Part shown: positions 10,193 through 20,029 of the stretch, one piece after another | Layout: every line of letters begins with the position of its first letter | How positions within the stretch are numbered: position 1 is the first letter of the stretch | Source: CAYMWF01 sp964394085 [NCBI: uncultured Gemmatimonadota bacterium] | Lineage (GTDB): Bacteria; GCA-2686955; CAYMWF01 | Length of the DNA stretch: 64,000 bases | Assembly (NCBI GenBank): GCA_964394085.1 | Contig: CAYMWF010000004.1 | Coordinates: 1 to 64,000 of the forward strand | Direction: 5' to 3' | Notes under the pieces: model-generated | What the model saw: only the letters and a program-made list of their open reading frames with translations | The model's database searches: none | What the model was told of the DNA's origin: nothing | Program-made: the position numbers and the translations under genes

Positions 10193-11302
10193 TTGTCAAG
10201 CGGGAACATCAAAAAAACACCTTTTTCGCCATGCCATGCAGCGCGGGGTGGCAGGATTGTCCCCTTCGCCGGATATGAGATGCCGGTGCAATATTCAGGT
10301 ATTCAGAGCGAGCACATGGCTGTCCGGCGAGACGTGGGGATGTTCGACCTGTCGCATATGGGAGAATTTTTTGTCCGGGGGAAAGATGCATTCGATTTTC
10401 TTGACAGGATGACTACCAATGATCTGTCCACTATCGGGGTGGGTGAAGCGCAATATACGTGCATGTGCTATCCGCATGGGGGGATAGTCGATGACCTGCT
10501 GGTATACAGATTCGATGATTGTTTCATGCTGGTGGTCAATGCGTCGAATATCGAAAAAGACTGGGAATGGTTGAATAGCCACGTAGAGGATAGCGAGGAT
10601 GTGGTCCTTGAAAACGGGAGCGATGCAACCGCGCTTCTTGCCGTTCAGGGACCCGCATCCCAGGAAGTGCTTCTTAGTGTTTCGGATGAAGACCTGGACG
10701 CAATTCATTTCTACAGCTTCATAGAGGGAAGGGTTTGCGGCCGGGAAATGGTGATTTCCAGAACAGGTTATACAGGTGAAGATGGATTCGAACTCTACAT
10801 GTCGCCCGATGACGCAGTTTTTATCTGGGAACAGGTAGAGAGCGCCGGTAAGGATTTCGGTATCAAGCCGGTAGGCCTGGGAGCCAGGGACACTCTCCGG
10901 CTGGAAATGAAATACGCGCTTTATGGTAATGATATAGATGATACGACGAATCCCCTGGAAGCCGGTCTCGGCTGGATTGTGAAATTGAAAAAAGGGGACT
11001 TCTTGGGTCGGAATGCCCTGCTGGAAGCAAAGGCGGCGGGCCTCTCACGAAGGCTTATCGGCCTGGTTCTGGAAGGACGCCGCATCGCTCGCAAGGGTTT
11101 TACGGTATATCTTGATGGTGAACCCGTTGGAGAAGTAAGAAGCGGAACCTTATCCCCGGTATCCGGAAAAAGCATCGCAACTGCATACGTCGAATGGAAA
11201 TACAGGAAATCCGGAACGGATCTTGAAGTCGATTTCAGAGGCAAGCGGGTTCCGGCTGTAGTTGTAAAAACTCCATTCTACAAAGAAGGTTCTCATAGAT
11301 GA
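10193..11302 (+). CDS. gcvT: GcvT, aminomethyltransferase of glycine cleavage (T protein)
   Basis: Protein of 369 residues, normal for T protein. It takes the aminomethyl group from lipoylated GcvH and makes 5,10-methylene-tetrahydrofolate and ammonia. Visible features are GGRIVPFAGYEMPVQY at the N-terminus, VVNASNIEKDWEWL around the folate site, and SRTGYTGEDGFELY. The start is TTG 10193, supported by AGGAGGGGGA just upstream and by the family's usual N-terminus. It begins 41 nt after uvrA. Confidence 0.95.
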   Translation: MSSGNIKKTPFSPCHAARGGRIVPFAGYEMPVQYSGIQSEHMAVRRDVGMFDLSHMGEFFVRGKDAFDFLDRMTTNDLSTIGVGEAQYTCMCYPHGGIVDDLLVYRFDDCFMLVVNASNIEKDWEWLNSHVEDSEDVVLENGSDATALLAVQGPASQEVLLSVSDEDLDAIHFYSFIEGRVCGREMVISRTGYTGEDGFELYMSPDDAVFIWEQVESAGKDFGIKPVGLGARDTLRLEMKYALYGNDIDDTTNPLEAGLGWIVKLKKGDFLGRNALLEAKAAGLSRRLIGLVLEGRRIARKGFTVYLDGEPVGEVRSGTLSPVSGKSIATAYVEWKYRKSGTDLEVDFRGKRVPAVVVKTPFYKEGSHR

Positions 11303-11413
11303 AGTTTCCTGCAGGATCTTTTCCTGTTTTCGAGTCTGGCAGGTGAACCGGCGAGGTCCGGAACGGAAATCCTTTCCAGGATCATTTCATCCTGTTTCCG
11401 AGGAGGTAAAATT

Positions 11414-11803
11414 ATGAGCAATTTCCCCGAGAATCTGAAGTATACCGAAGAGCATGAATGGGTACGGGTCGAGGGTGATATCGCCGTTGCCGGAATCACG
11501 GCTTATGCTGCAGAGCAGCTTGGCGGGGTGACTTTCGTAGAATTCCCTGAGCTGGAGGACGAGGTCGGGCGTTTGGATGTACTCGGTGCAATCGAAAGTT
11601 ATAAAGGGTTCTCTGATCTGTTTTCCCCTCTGAGCGGTGTTGTTATCGAGGTGAATGTCAGCCTCGAAGAGGATTGGGAAATCCTGGACAAAGACCCGTA
11701 CGGAGACGGATGGCTCCTAAAGATCAGAATGAGTAATCCGTCCGAAGTGGAGCAGCTCCTCGATAGCGAATCATATAAGAATCTCGTGGAAGCCGCTCAA
11801 TAG
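11414..11803 (+). CDS. gcvH: GcvH, lipoyl carrier protein of glycine cleavage
   Basis: Protein of 129 residues. The lipoyl domain carries GAIESYKGFSDLFSP, in which Lys64 is the expected lipoylation site. EEHEWVRVEGD at the N-terminus is typical. A strong ribosome site (GAGGTAAA) precedes the ATG. The 111-nt gap after gcvT holds no visible terminator. GcvH shuttles the aminomethyl arm between the P, T and L proteins; no L protein (dihydrolipoamide dehydrogenase) is in the window. Confidence 0.95.
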   Translation: MSNFPENLKYTEEHEWVRVEGDIAVAGITAYAAEQLGGVTFVEFPELEDEVGRLDVLGAIESYKGFSDLFSPLSGVVIEVNVSLEEDWEILDKDPYGDGWLLKIRMSNPSEVEQLLDSESYKNLVEAAQ

Positions 11804-11821
11804 AGTGGAGAATATCCAGTT

Positions 11822-13162
11822 ATGACTTTCATACCCGCAAGCCTGGAAGAGCGCCGCAGGATGCTCGAACGGATCGGTGTCGGCGCTTTCGAGGATCTCG
11901 TTGCCCACGTGCCGAAGTCATTACGCTCCGGTATGACTCTGGATATCCCCGCGGGTGTAAGTGAGTATGAAATAGGAATTCTACTTGAACAGCTCGCTGC
12001 GGAGAACGATCCGGCCGGTGGGGGAGTTTCATTTCTCGGGGCCGGGATTTACGATCACATCATTCCTGCCGCCGTGAATCATATGCTCCTGCGCTCCGAG
12101 TTCTATACGGCATATACACCCTATCAGGCCGAAGTCAGCCAGGGAACCCTTACCGTGATCTTCGAGTTCCAGACGATGATCTGTGAACTGACGGGCATGG
12201 CTGTCGCAAATGCATCGATGTACGACGGTGCTTCGGCCACGGCCGAGGCGGCACTGATGGCGGCTTCTTCGCTTCGGAAAAGGCGGGTAATTCGTCTCTC
12301 ACCTCTGCTTCATCCCCATTATATCCAGGTGGTATCGACATATTGCCGCAGCACCGGTCTGGTGCTCCAGTATTTCGATGAGATGGACGGTCGGATAGTG
12401 CAGCCCGATCCTGCATTGAGCAGCAATGATATCTGCTGGGTCGTGCAGAATCCGAATTTCCTGGGTCGCCTGGAAGAGTTCGAAGACCTGGTGGAAGCCT
12501 GCCACGAGGCCGGTGCGCTTTTTGTGGCTGCAGTCAATCCGATCTCCCTCGGGATTTTCGAACCACCCGGAAGTTTCGGTGCGGATGTCGTTGTCGGGGA
12601 GGGGCAGCCTCTTGGGTCCCCGATGTCTTTCGGCGGGCCAGGTTTCGGTTTTATGGCCTGCGCTGACAAATTGAAAAGACTGATGCCGGGAAGGCTGGTC
12701 GGACGGGCAACCGATAAAGAGGGGAAACACGGGTATGTACTCACACTCCAGACGAGAGAACAGCATATCCGGCGAGAGAGAGCGACATCCAATATCTGTA
12801 CGAACCAGGCCCTCTGCGCCCTTGCCGGTACTATAACCCTTTCTCTTCTTGGGAAAGAAGGATTCGCGGAGCTCTCTGAAGCATGTTTCCATAAGGCACA
12901 TTATTTAAAAAACAAGATAATCGAGATTCCGGGGTTCGAGGATCCGATGCCCGGCCCCTTTTTCAACGAGTTCGCGGTGAGGTGCCCCGTTCCCCCTGAT
13001 GCTATTTATAAGGCTGGTGCGGAGCATGGGTTCTTGCCGGGAATCCCCCTGATCCGGTTCAGGAATGAATGGCGCGATCTGCTCTTAATCGCGGTGACCG
13101 AGAAACACACGGAATCGGAGATGAATGATTATCTTGAATTTCTCCGTGGTGTTGCGGATTGA
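11822..13162 (+). CDS. gcvPA: GcvPA, glycine dehydrogenase (decarboxylating) subunit 1
   Basis: Protein of 446 residues matching the N-terminal half of the P protein, encoded as a separate subunit. It begins MTFIPASLEERRRMLERIG, with GAGIYDHIIPAAVNHML and YTPYQAEVSQGTLTVIFEFQ typical of subunit 1. It lacks the PLP lysine, which is on subunit 2. The split P protein occurs in Firmicutes, Archaea, Thermotoga and many candidate phyla. It lies 18 nt after gcvH. Confidence 0.95.
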   Translation: MTFIPASLEERRRMLERIGVGAFEDLVAHVPKSLRSGMTLDIPAGVSEYEIGILLEQLAAENDPAGGGVSFLGAGIYDHIIPAAVNHMLLRSEFYTAYTPYQAEVSQGTLTVIFEFQTMICELTGMAVANASMYDGASATAEAALMAASSLRKRRVIRLSPLLHPHYIQVVSTYCRSTGLVLQYFDEMDGRIVQPDPALSSNDICWVVQNPNFLGRLEEFEDLVEACHEAGALFVAAVNPISLGIFEPPGSFGADVVVGEGQPLGSPMSFGGPGFGFMACADKLKRLMPGRLVGRATDKEGKHGYVLTLQTREQHIRRERATSNICTNQALCALAGTITLSLLGKEGFAELSEACFHKAHYLKNKIIEIPGFEDPMPGPFFNEFAVRCPVPPDAIYKAGAEHGFLPGIPLIRFRNEWRDLLLIAVTEKHTESEMNDYLEFLRGVAD

Positions 13163-13181
13163 AGTGCTGGACAGGTGAAAA

Positions 13182-14636
13182 ATGAGTGTTATTTTTGAAA
13201 AATCGGTGCCGGGAAGGAAGGGTTACAGGATACCGCGTAACACCATTCCAGAAACACCGCTTGCAGAATATGCGCAATATTTAAGAAAAAATAAGGCTGA
13301 GCTGCCGGAAGTCTCCGAGCAGGATTGTCTGCGTCATTACATAGGTTTGTCCACTCTGAATCACCACGTCGATAAAGGGTTTTATCCCCTCGGTTCATGT
13401 ACAATGAAGTACAATCCTAAGATAAACGAAGACGTGGCGAGACTGCCGGGTTTCACAGGATTGCATCCATTTCAGGGAGAATCCGCTCTACAGGGTGCCC
13501 TGACTCTTCTCTGGAATCTCCAGGAATACCTGAAAGAAATCTCGGGACTCTCCGGAATCACCCTGCAGCCGGCTGCAGGTGCTCATGGTGAGCTGGCCGG
13601 GTTGCTTATGATACGAGCCTGGCATGAACACCAGGGCGACCCGCGAAAACACGTGCTTATCCCCGATTCCGCACACGGCACGAATCCGGCAAGCGTGGTT
13701 CTGGCCGGTTATAATGTCAAAAAACTACCCTCCGATAAGCGAGGTTTGATCGATGTTTCCGCGTTAAAGGAAGCACTCAATGAAGATACAGCGGCCCTTA
13801 TGGTCACGAATCCGAATACCCTCGGACTTTTCGAAGTCGATATCATCGAGATTTCCAGAGCGGTCCATGAGGTCGCCGCGCTTATGTACATGGACGGCGC
13901 CAACCTGAACGCTTTACTTGGCTGGAGTAAACCTGGAGACGCAGGTTTTGATGTCGTTCACTTCAACCTTCACAAAACCTTTTCGACTCCTCACGGAGGC
14001 GGGGGCCCGGGTGCGGGGCCTGTCGGGGTATCGGAGAACCTTATCCCATTTCTGCCCGTGCCCCGGATCGTTAAAGATGATGAAAGTTTCAAGCTGGAAA
14101 GCGATTATCCGCTCTCTATCGGACGGATACATTCCTTTTTCGGCAATTTCGGTGTCCTCGTCCGGGCTTATGCCTATATCCGGATGCTCGGCGCCGATGG
14201 TCTCGCCGATGTTTCGGAAATGGCTATAATCAATGCGAATTATCTTCGAACCCTTCTTGCTGAAAGATATAAACTTCCATACGGAAGAGTTCCCTGTATG
14301 CACGAATTCGTACTTGAAGGGCCCGACGGGAAGAAAACGACAGGAGTCCGGACGGCCGATATAGCCAAACGGTTGCTCGATTTCGGTTTCCATGCGCCTA
14401 CGGTCTATTTCCCGCTGATCGTCCCCGAAGCCCTGATGATCGAGCCTACCGAAACTGAGGATATCAATACCCTTGACAGGTTTGCCGAAGCGATGGGGAG
14501 AATCCTCACCGAGGCTACTGAAAACCCGGAGATCGTAAAAGAAGCCCCTCACACAACTCCTGTGAAAAGACTGGATGAACTGAATGCAGCCAGGAATCCG
14601 GTTCTGCGATGGAGAGGAATGGTGCGCGAATCATGA
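13182..14636 (+). CDS. gcvPB: GcvPB, glycine dehydrogenase (decarboxylating) subunit 2
   Basis: Protein of 484 residues matching the C-terminal half of the P protein. [16 protein letters not shown] contains Lys265, the expected pyridoxal-phosphate lysine. [20 protein letters not shown] and [11 protein letters not shown] are further family landmarks. With GcvPA it decarboxylates glycine and loads the aminomethyl group on GcvH. It begins 19 nt after gcvPA, and its stop overlaps the lipoate ligase start (ATGA). Confidence 0.96.
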   Translation: MSVIFEKSVPGRKGYRIPRNTIPETPLAEYAQYLRKNKAELPEVSEQDCLRHYIGLSTLNHHVDKGFYPLGSCTMKYNPKINEDVARLPGFTGLHPFQGESALQGALTLLWNLQEYLKEISGLSGITLQPAAGAHGELAGLLMIRAWHEHQGDPRKHVLIPDSAHGTNPASVVLAGYNVKKLPSDKRGLIDVSALKEALNEDTAALMVTNPNTLGLFEVDIIEISRAVHEVAALMYMDGANLNALLGWSKPGDAGFDVVHFNLHKTFSTPHGGGGPGAGPVGVSENLIPFLPVPRIVKDDESFKLESDYPLSIGRIHSFFGNFGVLVRAYAYIRMLGADGLADVSEMAIINANYLRTLLAERYKLPYGRVPCMHEFVLEGPDGKKTTGVRTADIAKRLLDFGFHAPTVYFPLIVPEALMIEPTETEDINTLDRFAEAMGRILTEATENPEIVKEAPHTTPVKRLDELNAARNPVLRWRGMVRES

Positions 14637-15433
14637 CGGACTGGTCGATCATTTCACATTCAACTGGAAGGGCAGACTACCAGATGGCTGTCGATGAAGC
14701 GATCTTCCGGCTATTTGTACACGATCTCGATGAGGATCCCGACAGGGCGGCTTCAGGTTGCATGAGGTTTTACAGGATCTCTCCGCAGGCTGTTTCGATC
14801 GGATACAGGCAAAAATCCGGGGAAGTGACCAAACTTCCCGGCGTAAGGGCAAGAAATCTGGAGGTTGTCCGCAGAATAACGGGCGGAGGAGCTGTATTCC
14901 ACGGAACCGATCTGACTGTGTCGATGATTTTTTGTGACGGGGTTCATGGATACGGTGTCGGAACACTCCCTTCATACAGGTTCGTGGTTGAAGTCGTAAG
15001 GGACGGTCTCCAGGCTGCGGGTGTGAGGGCTGAAATCGCCGAGTCCGCGGAAGAGAGGGTATATCCATCGGTCTGCTTCGAGCGGTCTTCGAAATTCGAA
15101 CTTGAGTGCTATGGCAGAAAAATATTCGGATGCGCTCTCAGACGGCACGGCCGGGCGGTCCTGGTTCAAGGCAGCATTATCTTCGATGGCAGCCAGGAGT
15201 GTCTCGGATTAAAAACAGGGTCCGCTGAACTGTTGCGGAGAGGCAACCTCAAGGTGCCGTCGTCTCAAACAATGGTCAGTGAAATAACCGCTGCTCTCGG
15301 CAGAATTCAAGGCACGAGTCTGCACCGGCGGTCACTATCCGACAGTGAAAAAGTTCTCGCCGGTGAACTTCGAGTAAATCGTTACGGCACAAAAGCCTGG
15401 ACCCGGCACACTGTTTCCGTGGGCAGCGATTAG
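14633..15433 (+). CDS. lplA: lipoate-protein ligase A family protein
   Basis: Protein of 266 residues of the LplA/LipB/BPL fold. [18 protein letters not shown] is the lipoate/adenylate-binding motif, and [22 protein letters not shown] carries the expected lysine. The ATG at 14633 overlaps the gcvPB stop in an ATGA and is preferred to an in-frame ATG at 14609. Its place at the end of the gcv operon suggests it attaches a lipoyl (or octanoyl) group to GcvH Lys64. Whether it uses free lipoate or octanoyl-ACP (LipM-like) cannot be told. The C-terminal region is short, so the LplA accessory domain may be missing. Confidence 0.85.
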   Translation: MTDWSIISHSTGRADYQMAVDEAIFRLFVHDLDEDPDRAASGCMRFYRISPQAVSIGYRQKSGEVTKLPGVRARNLEVVRRITGGGAVFHGTDLTVSMIFCDGVHGYGVGTLPSYRFVVEVVRDGLQAAGVRAEIAESAEERVYPSVCFERSSKFELECYGRKIFGCALRRHGRAVLVQGSIIFDGSQECLGLKTGSAELLRRGNLKVPSSQTMVSEITAALGRIQGTSLHRRSLSDSEKVLAGELRVNRYGTKAWTRHTVSVGSD

Positions 15434-15602
15434 AATTCGCAGACAACTCAGTTCTGACTTGCCACATGTTGAACTTGAAGTATAACAATGTCTTTCAACC
15501 GGTAGGCCGATGCGACAGCTCCCAAGTTCACCGCTCTTGATCACCATTCAATTTTTTAGTCCCTCGGATCGAAAAAAAAAACTCCGGGAAGCCAAAACAG
15601 AA

Positions 15603-15631
15603 TTGACTTGCCGGTCCTTATCAAATAAAAT
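15603..15631 (+). promoter_or_regulatory. sigma70-type promoter for the TonB-receptor block
   Basis: TTGACT (15603-15608), a 17-bp spacer and TAAAAT (15626-15631) match the bacterial consensus at 5/6 in each box. The start would be near 15638, about 95 nt before the TTG start codon. The rest of the 298-nt gap (15434-15731) shows no gene, terminator or riboswitch I can recognise. Confidence 0.62.
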
Positions 15632-15731
15632 AAACAGCTCGATCCAGGCGTTTGTGCCTAATGATTTGCACATCATGCTGCCGATCGCCACAATACCCAC
15701 CCAGGGAACTGCTTGAGAAAGGAGCGTTCCA

Positions 15732-18700
15732 TTGCGAAGGGAAGCCCATGTAATCCTGATCGCGCTTCTTGTTGGTTTAATCGTCACTTCATCTTGGGCA
15801 GGCCAGACCGGGAAGCTCTCCGGTAGGGTCGTCGACAGCGACACCGGTGAACCACTTCCTTTTGCCGATGTTTTAGTTGAAGGCACCACGATGGGAGCGA
15901 GCACCGACGAGAAGGGGCAGTACTTTATCCTCAATGTTGCTCCCGGAACTTACTCCGTGAGCGCGGCCTACTACGGATACCAGACGGTCACCAAGACACA
16001 GGTGCTTGTAAAAACCGACCAGAACCGAGTCATCAATTTCGATCTGGGTCTTAAAACCATCGAAAAGGATGAATTCGCCATCGAGGTTGTAGCAGAGCGC
16101 CCGATTGTTGAAATGGACGTGACCGGAAGCGTCCAGACGGTGACTGCTGAAAAGATCGAACAGCTGCCTGTCAACAACGTAAACGAAATCCTTGATGCTT
16201 CCGCCGGTGTTGTGAGTACGGGTGGACAGCTCCATTTCAGGGGCGGTCGATCCAATGAAGCACTTTATATGGTTGACGGAATGTCGATCAAGGATCCGGT
16301 CAGCGGCGCAGGCGCCGGTCTTGAAGTCGGTAAAAGCGCAATCGAAGAAATAAGTGTTCTTACCGGTGGGTTCGACGCAGAATACGGTGAAGCTCAGTCG
16401 GCGATCATCAACATCGTCACCAAGGAAGGCACACCTGAGTATCATGGGTCGGTAAGGTACAAAACAGACAATTTCGGTATATCCGCCCTGGATAATTATT
16501 CTTTCAATTCCGACTATGCCGAATTCAGTCTTTCAGGACCTGAACCGCTAACAACCTATATCCTGCCCACGCTGGGTTTGAGACTCCCTGGTCAGAAGCT
16601 TTCATTCATATTTTCCGCGACCGGAGATATAAGCGACACCTATACACCCTATCCGAACAGACCCGACGTTTCGCATAATTTCCTGGGTCTCGAGCTCAAC
16701 GAACGGCTGAGCAATAAGTTTTCTTTCCAGAGCAAGCTTATCTACTCGCCGAGGCCGATGGATAAATTCAAATTGAATTTCCTGAAATCGGTAACGAGGA
16801 GTCAGCCTTTTTACCAGGATTACTACTTCATACCGGAACATGGGCACTGGCAGTCCGAGCGGAACTCCGAGCAGCTGGTTCTGACGTGGAACCATACATT
16901 CAGCTCGAAAACTTTCATGGAGATGAACGTCGGCAGGTTTGAAACATCTCTCCATTCGAACGCCGGTATCGCTCCCGATCAGCTGCCCCTCGAACCCGAT
17001 GCCGCTGATCCGTCCACACTGCCCTGGGAAGAAAGCCAGTTTTACAACTGGTACTATGACTATATCAATGCCGATTACCCTGAAGCCTGGGCCGACGGAG
17101 ATATACTCGTCGACGGAAGCGAACCGTGGGACGATTTCGGTCAGGACGGTAAACCGGGAACATACGACGAAGGAGAAGGGGACGGGATAGCGAACGACTG
17201 GGATGAAACATCAGGGCCGAGTAAATCGACATGGAACCCCTACACGAAGAGCGGCAGGGGAGGATTTTACGATTACGGTTATGACGGCGTTCCCGGAACC
17301 GGCGATAAATGCAACAGGTGGATATTCCTGGCCCAGTCGGGAGAATGGGAAGCTCTCCCGGTAGAAGGCTACCTGACTTTAAACACCTTCATCGGTGAAG
17401 GCGACGGCGATTTCAATACGTATGATTCGTATCCTGAACTCGGTCTGTACATCTGCGAGTTCTATGATGTCAATGGTAATGATTACTACGACATTTCAGA
17501 ACGCGATGCGGGTCTGGGTGAATGGTTTATCGACCGCAATTCGAACGGCCGGTTCGACGCTCCCAACTGGAGCTATGACGAAGGTGAAGAATACGTCGAT
17601 TACACTGGTGACGGTGAATGGACGTATATCGATAATTTCTATGACGGAGCCGTCCCTGAAGAAGAATTCACCGATGCGAACGGCAACGGTGTATTCGATG
17701 CAGCCGAATCGTTCATGGATGTGAACGGCAACGGTCGATTCGATGCGGGGGAACCCTATTTCGATTATGGACTGGACGGTGTTCCGGATACGGACGATTA
17801 CGGCGAAGGTAACTTCGTTTTTGATTCTCACCCATACGATGCCAGTATTCACGAACCGTTTATCGACCTTAACGGAAACGGAAACTACGACGCCGGCGAA
17901 GAATTCCAGGACGGCGAGGAATTCGCTGAGGATTCATTTACCGATGTAAATTATGACGGTGTATACTCCCCTGAATCCGAAGAGTGGACCGACTCGAACG
18001 GTAACGGGGTTTTCGATCTTGGCGAGGATTTCCAGGACGGCCCGAACGGTTTTTATGATGTCGGCGAACCGTTTCAGGATGTAGGAGAAGACGGGCTCCC
18101 CAACACGAAGGATCCCGGCGAAAGCGACGGAGTCTGGAATTACGACGAGCCCTATTATGATTATAACGGGAACGGCGTATACGACACTGACGTAGCGGAT
18201 GAATACTGGGATGTCGGCATCGACGGTATTCCGGGTACCCACGATAAAGGTGAAGGGAACGGCAAGTACGATCCGGGAGAGCCGTTCAACGATCTCATAG
18301 GTGACGGGCAGTGGGATGACAGCGACAGCTTCATCGACAGGAACGGCAACGGCCACTATGACGGAGGAGAGCCGTTCACGGATTGCGGACCTGACGGCAC
18401 CTTTAACACGTATGATCCCGGTCAGTACAACGGTGTTTATGACTTTGGCGAACCGTTCGATGATTACGGGCCGGACGGGGTGAACGGGACGGGCGACATT
18501 GGCGAAGGCAACGGCGTTTACGACGGGCCGCTCGAGAATGGAATCTGGGATGAGGGCGAACCTTACTACGACGCGAACGGGGACGGGATCTACAACAGCC
18601 CGAACGGCAGATGGGATAATGACGAACCCTTTGTTGACGCCAACTTCAACGGGTCCTGGGATGAACGGTATGACGGCGCTTACAGCCAGTGGATACCCTG

Positions 18701-20000
18701 GACATATCACAGAGATATCATTTATTCGTTCAAGGCCAAGGTCGAGTCGCAGGTGCACGAGGCACATGAGGTAAAAACCGGTTTCGAGATAAAGCTCCAT
18801 GACCTGGAACAGTGGGAGATCCAATATCCCTACTGGCGTTATACACCCGGATCCGGATCAGGTGAAGCTACTGGTCCCTGGCCGGACAGGGGTGTTTTCA
18901 GGAATTTCTGGAGTGCGCAGCCGATCGAGGGTGCGGTCTACGCCCAGGACAAGTTCGAGTACCAGGATATGATCATGAAATTCGGTCTGAGGTACGATTT
19001 CTGGTTCCTTGGAGACCTTGAAACCGCGAAGGACACTTTGTTCTACCAGGATATTTACGGGGATGACTGGGAAAGCAAGATGAATAAAAAGGTCGAATCG
19101 AAGCTTAGCCCTCGGTTCGCCATATCTTATCCGATATCCCAGTATGACAAGATGTACTTCTCCTATGGTCATTTCTCGCAGATGCCCGATCTCGAACTCA
19201 TTTACAACGCCAACGAGCAGGGAGCTTCGGCAATAACTCTCAAGGGCAATCTTGCACTGGAGTCTCCCCGTACGACCGAGTACGAGTTCGGGGTGGAACA
19301 TGCGTTTTCCGATGATGTTAAATTGGACGTTAAAGGTTTCTTCAAAGACTTCCGGGGTTTGATTCAGGCAACCAAGATCAAACGCTCGACAGGAAGTGAA
19401 GATTATGTCTACCTGAACAACGATTACGGTAACGCCAGGGGGTTCGAGCTCAATTTCGACAAGCGTTATTCGAATTATACGTCAGGTTCAATCTCCTATA
19501 CATACCAGTTCGCCCAGGGGAAGAATTCGTCCGACAGGGAAAGTTATCCGCAGGGTGAAGACTCTCCTGAAGAGTTCCCCCTCGATTGGGATCAGAGACA
19601 TTCCCTCACGGTCAACTTCGATTTCAGGGTTTTCGAGGATCAGCATCCGAAAATCGGCAGACTGACGCTGCCCGATAAATGGGGTCTTAATCTACTCTGG
19701 CAGCTCGGCAGCGGTCTACCCTTCACACCAGAGTTCTCCGGTAAAGCTGAGGGAGCCAAGAATTCGGAACGATATCCATGGACATCCACCGTGGACGTGA
19801 TTCTCAACAAGGACTACAACTGGTTGGGGCTGCAGTATGGCTTTACCATGGAAGTCTCCAACCTGTTCGACACGGACAATGTGAATCGGATCGATTCATG
19901 GTACAGAACTCCTGAAGGTGATCAGACCGATTATTCGCTGAATCCGGCTAATTACCTTGAAGGCAGGCAGATTGAATTCGGCCTGGAGGTGAGATTCTAA
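15732..20000 (+). CDS. TonB-dependent receptor with a ~550-residue Asp/Gly repeat insert
   Basis: Outer-membrane receptor of 1422 residues, well above the usual 700-1100. The start is TTG 15732 behind AAAGGAGCG, followed by a signal peptide. A carboxypeptidase-regulatory-like domain (about 25-110, GRVVDSDTGEPLPFADVLVEG) precedes a plug domain (about 120-235: VNEILDASAGVV, LHFRGGRSNEALYMVDGM, IINIVTKEG). Barrel-like sequence then runs to ~435, is interrupted by Asp/Gly/Asn-rich repeats at ~438-986, and resumes to the C-terminus (GLEVRF, ending in Phe as outer-membrane barrels do). The insert recalls Ca-binding EF-loop/dockerin or thrombospondin-3 repeats. TonB energy could come from the exbBD-tonB operon at 58.8 kb. 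The substrate is unknown. Confidence 0.85.
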   Translation: MRREAHVILIALLVGLIVTSSWAGQTGKLSGRVVDSDTGEPLPFADVLVEGTTMGASTDEKGQYFILNVAPGTYSVSAAYYGYQTVTKTQVLVKTDQNRVINFDLGLKTIEKDEFAIEVVAERPIVEMDVTGSVQTVTAEKIEQLPVNNVNEILDASAGVVSTGGQLHFRGGRSNEALYMVDGMSIKDPVSGAGAGLEVGKSAIEEISVLTGGFDAEYGEAQSAIINIVTKEGTPEYHGSVRYKTDNFGISALDNYSFNSDYAEFSLSGPEPLTTYILPTLGLRLPGQKLSFIFSATGDISDTYTPYPNRPDVSHNFLGLELNERLSNKFSFQSKLIYSPRPMDKFKLNFLKSVTRSQPFYQDYYFIPEHGHWQSERNSEQLVLTWNHTFSSKTFMEMNVGRFETSLHSNAGIAPDQLPLEPDAADPSTLPWEESQFYNWYYDYINADYPEAWADGDILVDGSEPWDDFGQDGKPGTYDEGEGDGIANDWDETSGPSKSTWNPYTKSGRGGFYDYGYDGVPGTGDKCNRWIFLAQSGEWEALPVEGYLTLNTFIGEGDGDFNTYDSYPELGLYICEFYDVNGNDYYDISERDAGLGEWFIDRNSNGRFDAPNWSYDEGEEYVDYTGDGEWTYIDNFYDGAVPEEEFTDANGNGVFDAAESFMDVNGNGRFDAGEPYFDYGLDGVPDTDDYGEGNFVFDSHPYDASIHEPFIDLNGNGNYDAGEEFQDGEEFAEDSFTDVNYDGVYSPESEEWTDSNGNGVFDLGEDFQDGPNGFYDVGEPFQDVGEDGLPNTKDPGESDGVWNYDEPYYDYNGNGVYDTDVADEYWDVGIDGIPGTHDKGEGNGKYDPGEPFNDLIGDGQWDDSDSFIDRNGNGHYDGGEPFTDCGPDGTFNTYDPGQYNGVYDFGEPFDDYGPDGVNGTGDIGEGNGVYDGPLENGIWDEGEPYYDANGDGIYNSPNGRWDNDEPFVDANFNGSWDERYDGAYSQWIPWTYHRDIIYSFKAKVESQVHEAHEVKTGFEIKLHDLEQWEIQYPYWRYTPGSGSGEATGPWPDRGVFRNFWSAQPIEGAVYAQDKFEYQDMIMKFGLRYDFWFLGDLETAKDTLFYQDIYGDDWESKMNKKVESKLSPRFAISYPISQYDKMYFSYGHFSQMPDLELIYNANEQGASAITLKGNLALESPRTTEYEFGVEHAFSDDVKLDVKGFFKDFRGLIQATKIKRSTGSEDYVYLNNDYGNARGFELNFDKRYSNYTSGSISYTYQFAQGKNSSDRESYPQGEDSPEEFPLDWDQRHSLTVNFDFRVFEDQHPKIGRLTLPDKWGLNLLWQLGSGLPFTPEFSGKAEGAKNSERYPWTSTVDVILNKDYNWLGLQYGFTMEVSNLFDTDNVNRIDSWYRTPEGDQTDYSLNPANYLEGRQIEFGLEVRF
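17045..18690 (+). repeat. coding repeat array of acidic, Ca-binding-like units
   Basis: In the receptor frame a degenerate unit recurs about a dozen times: D-x-N-G-N-G-x-x-D-x-G-E-x-F/Y-x-D, often extended by G-x-D-G-x-P-x-T-x-D-x-G-E-G-N-G. Examples are DANGNGVFDAAESF, DVNGNGRFDAGEPY, DLNGNGNYDAGEEF, DSNGNGVFDLGEDF, DYNGNGVYDTD and DRNGNGHYDGGEPF. The alternating Asp/Asn at loop positions 1, 3 and 5 is the pattern of Ca-binding loops. The DNA copies are diverged, so this is an old protein repeat rather than a recent tandem duplication. Confidence 0.8.
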
Positions 20001-20029
20001 CGGGACAATCAAGTAAAGGTGGTACTGAC

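Noticed and set aside
17934-18824. 296-residue minus-strand open frame
   Set aside because: It lies wholly opposite the receptor repeats; its Val/Ile/Pro-rich repeats are the complement of the Asp/Gly codons.
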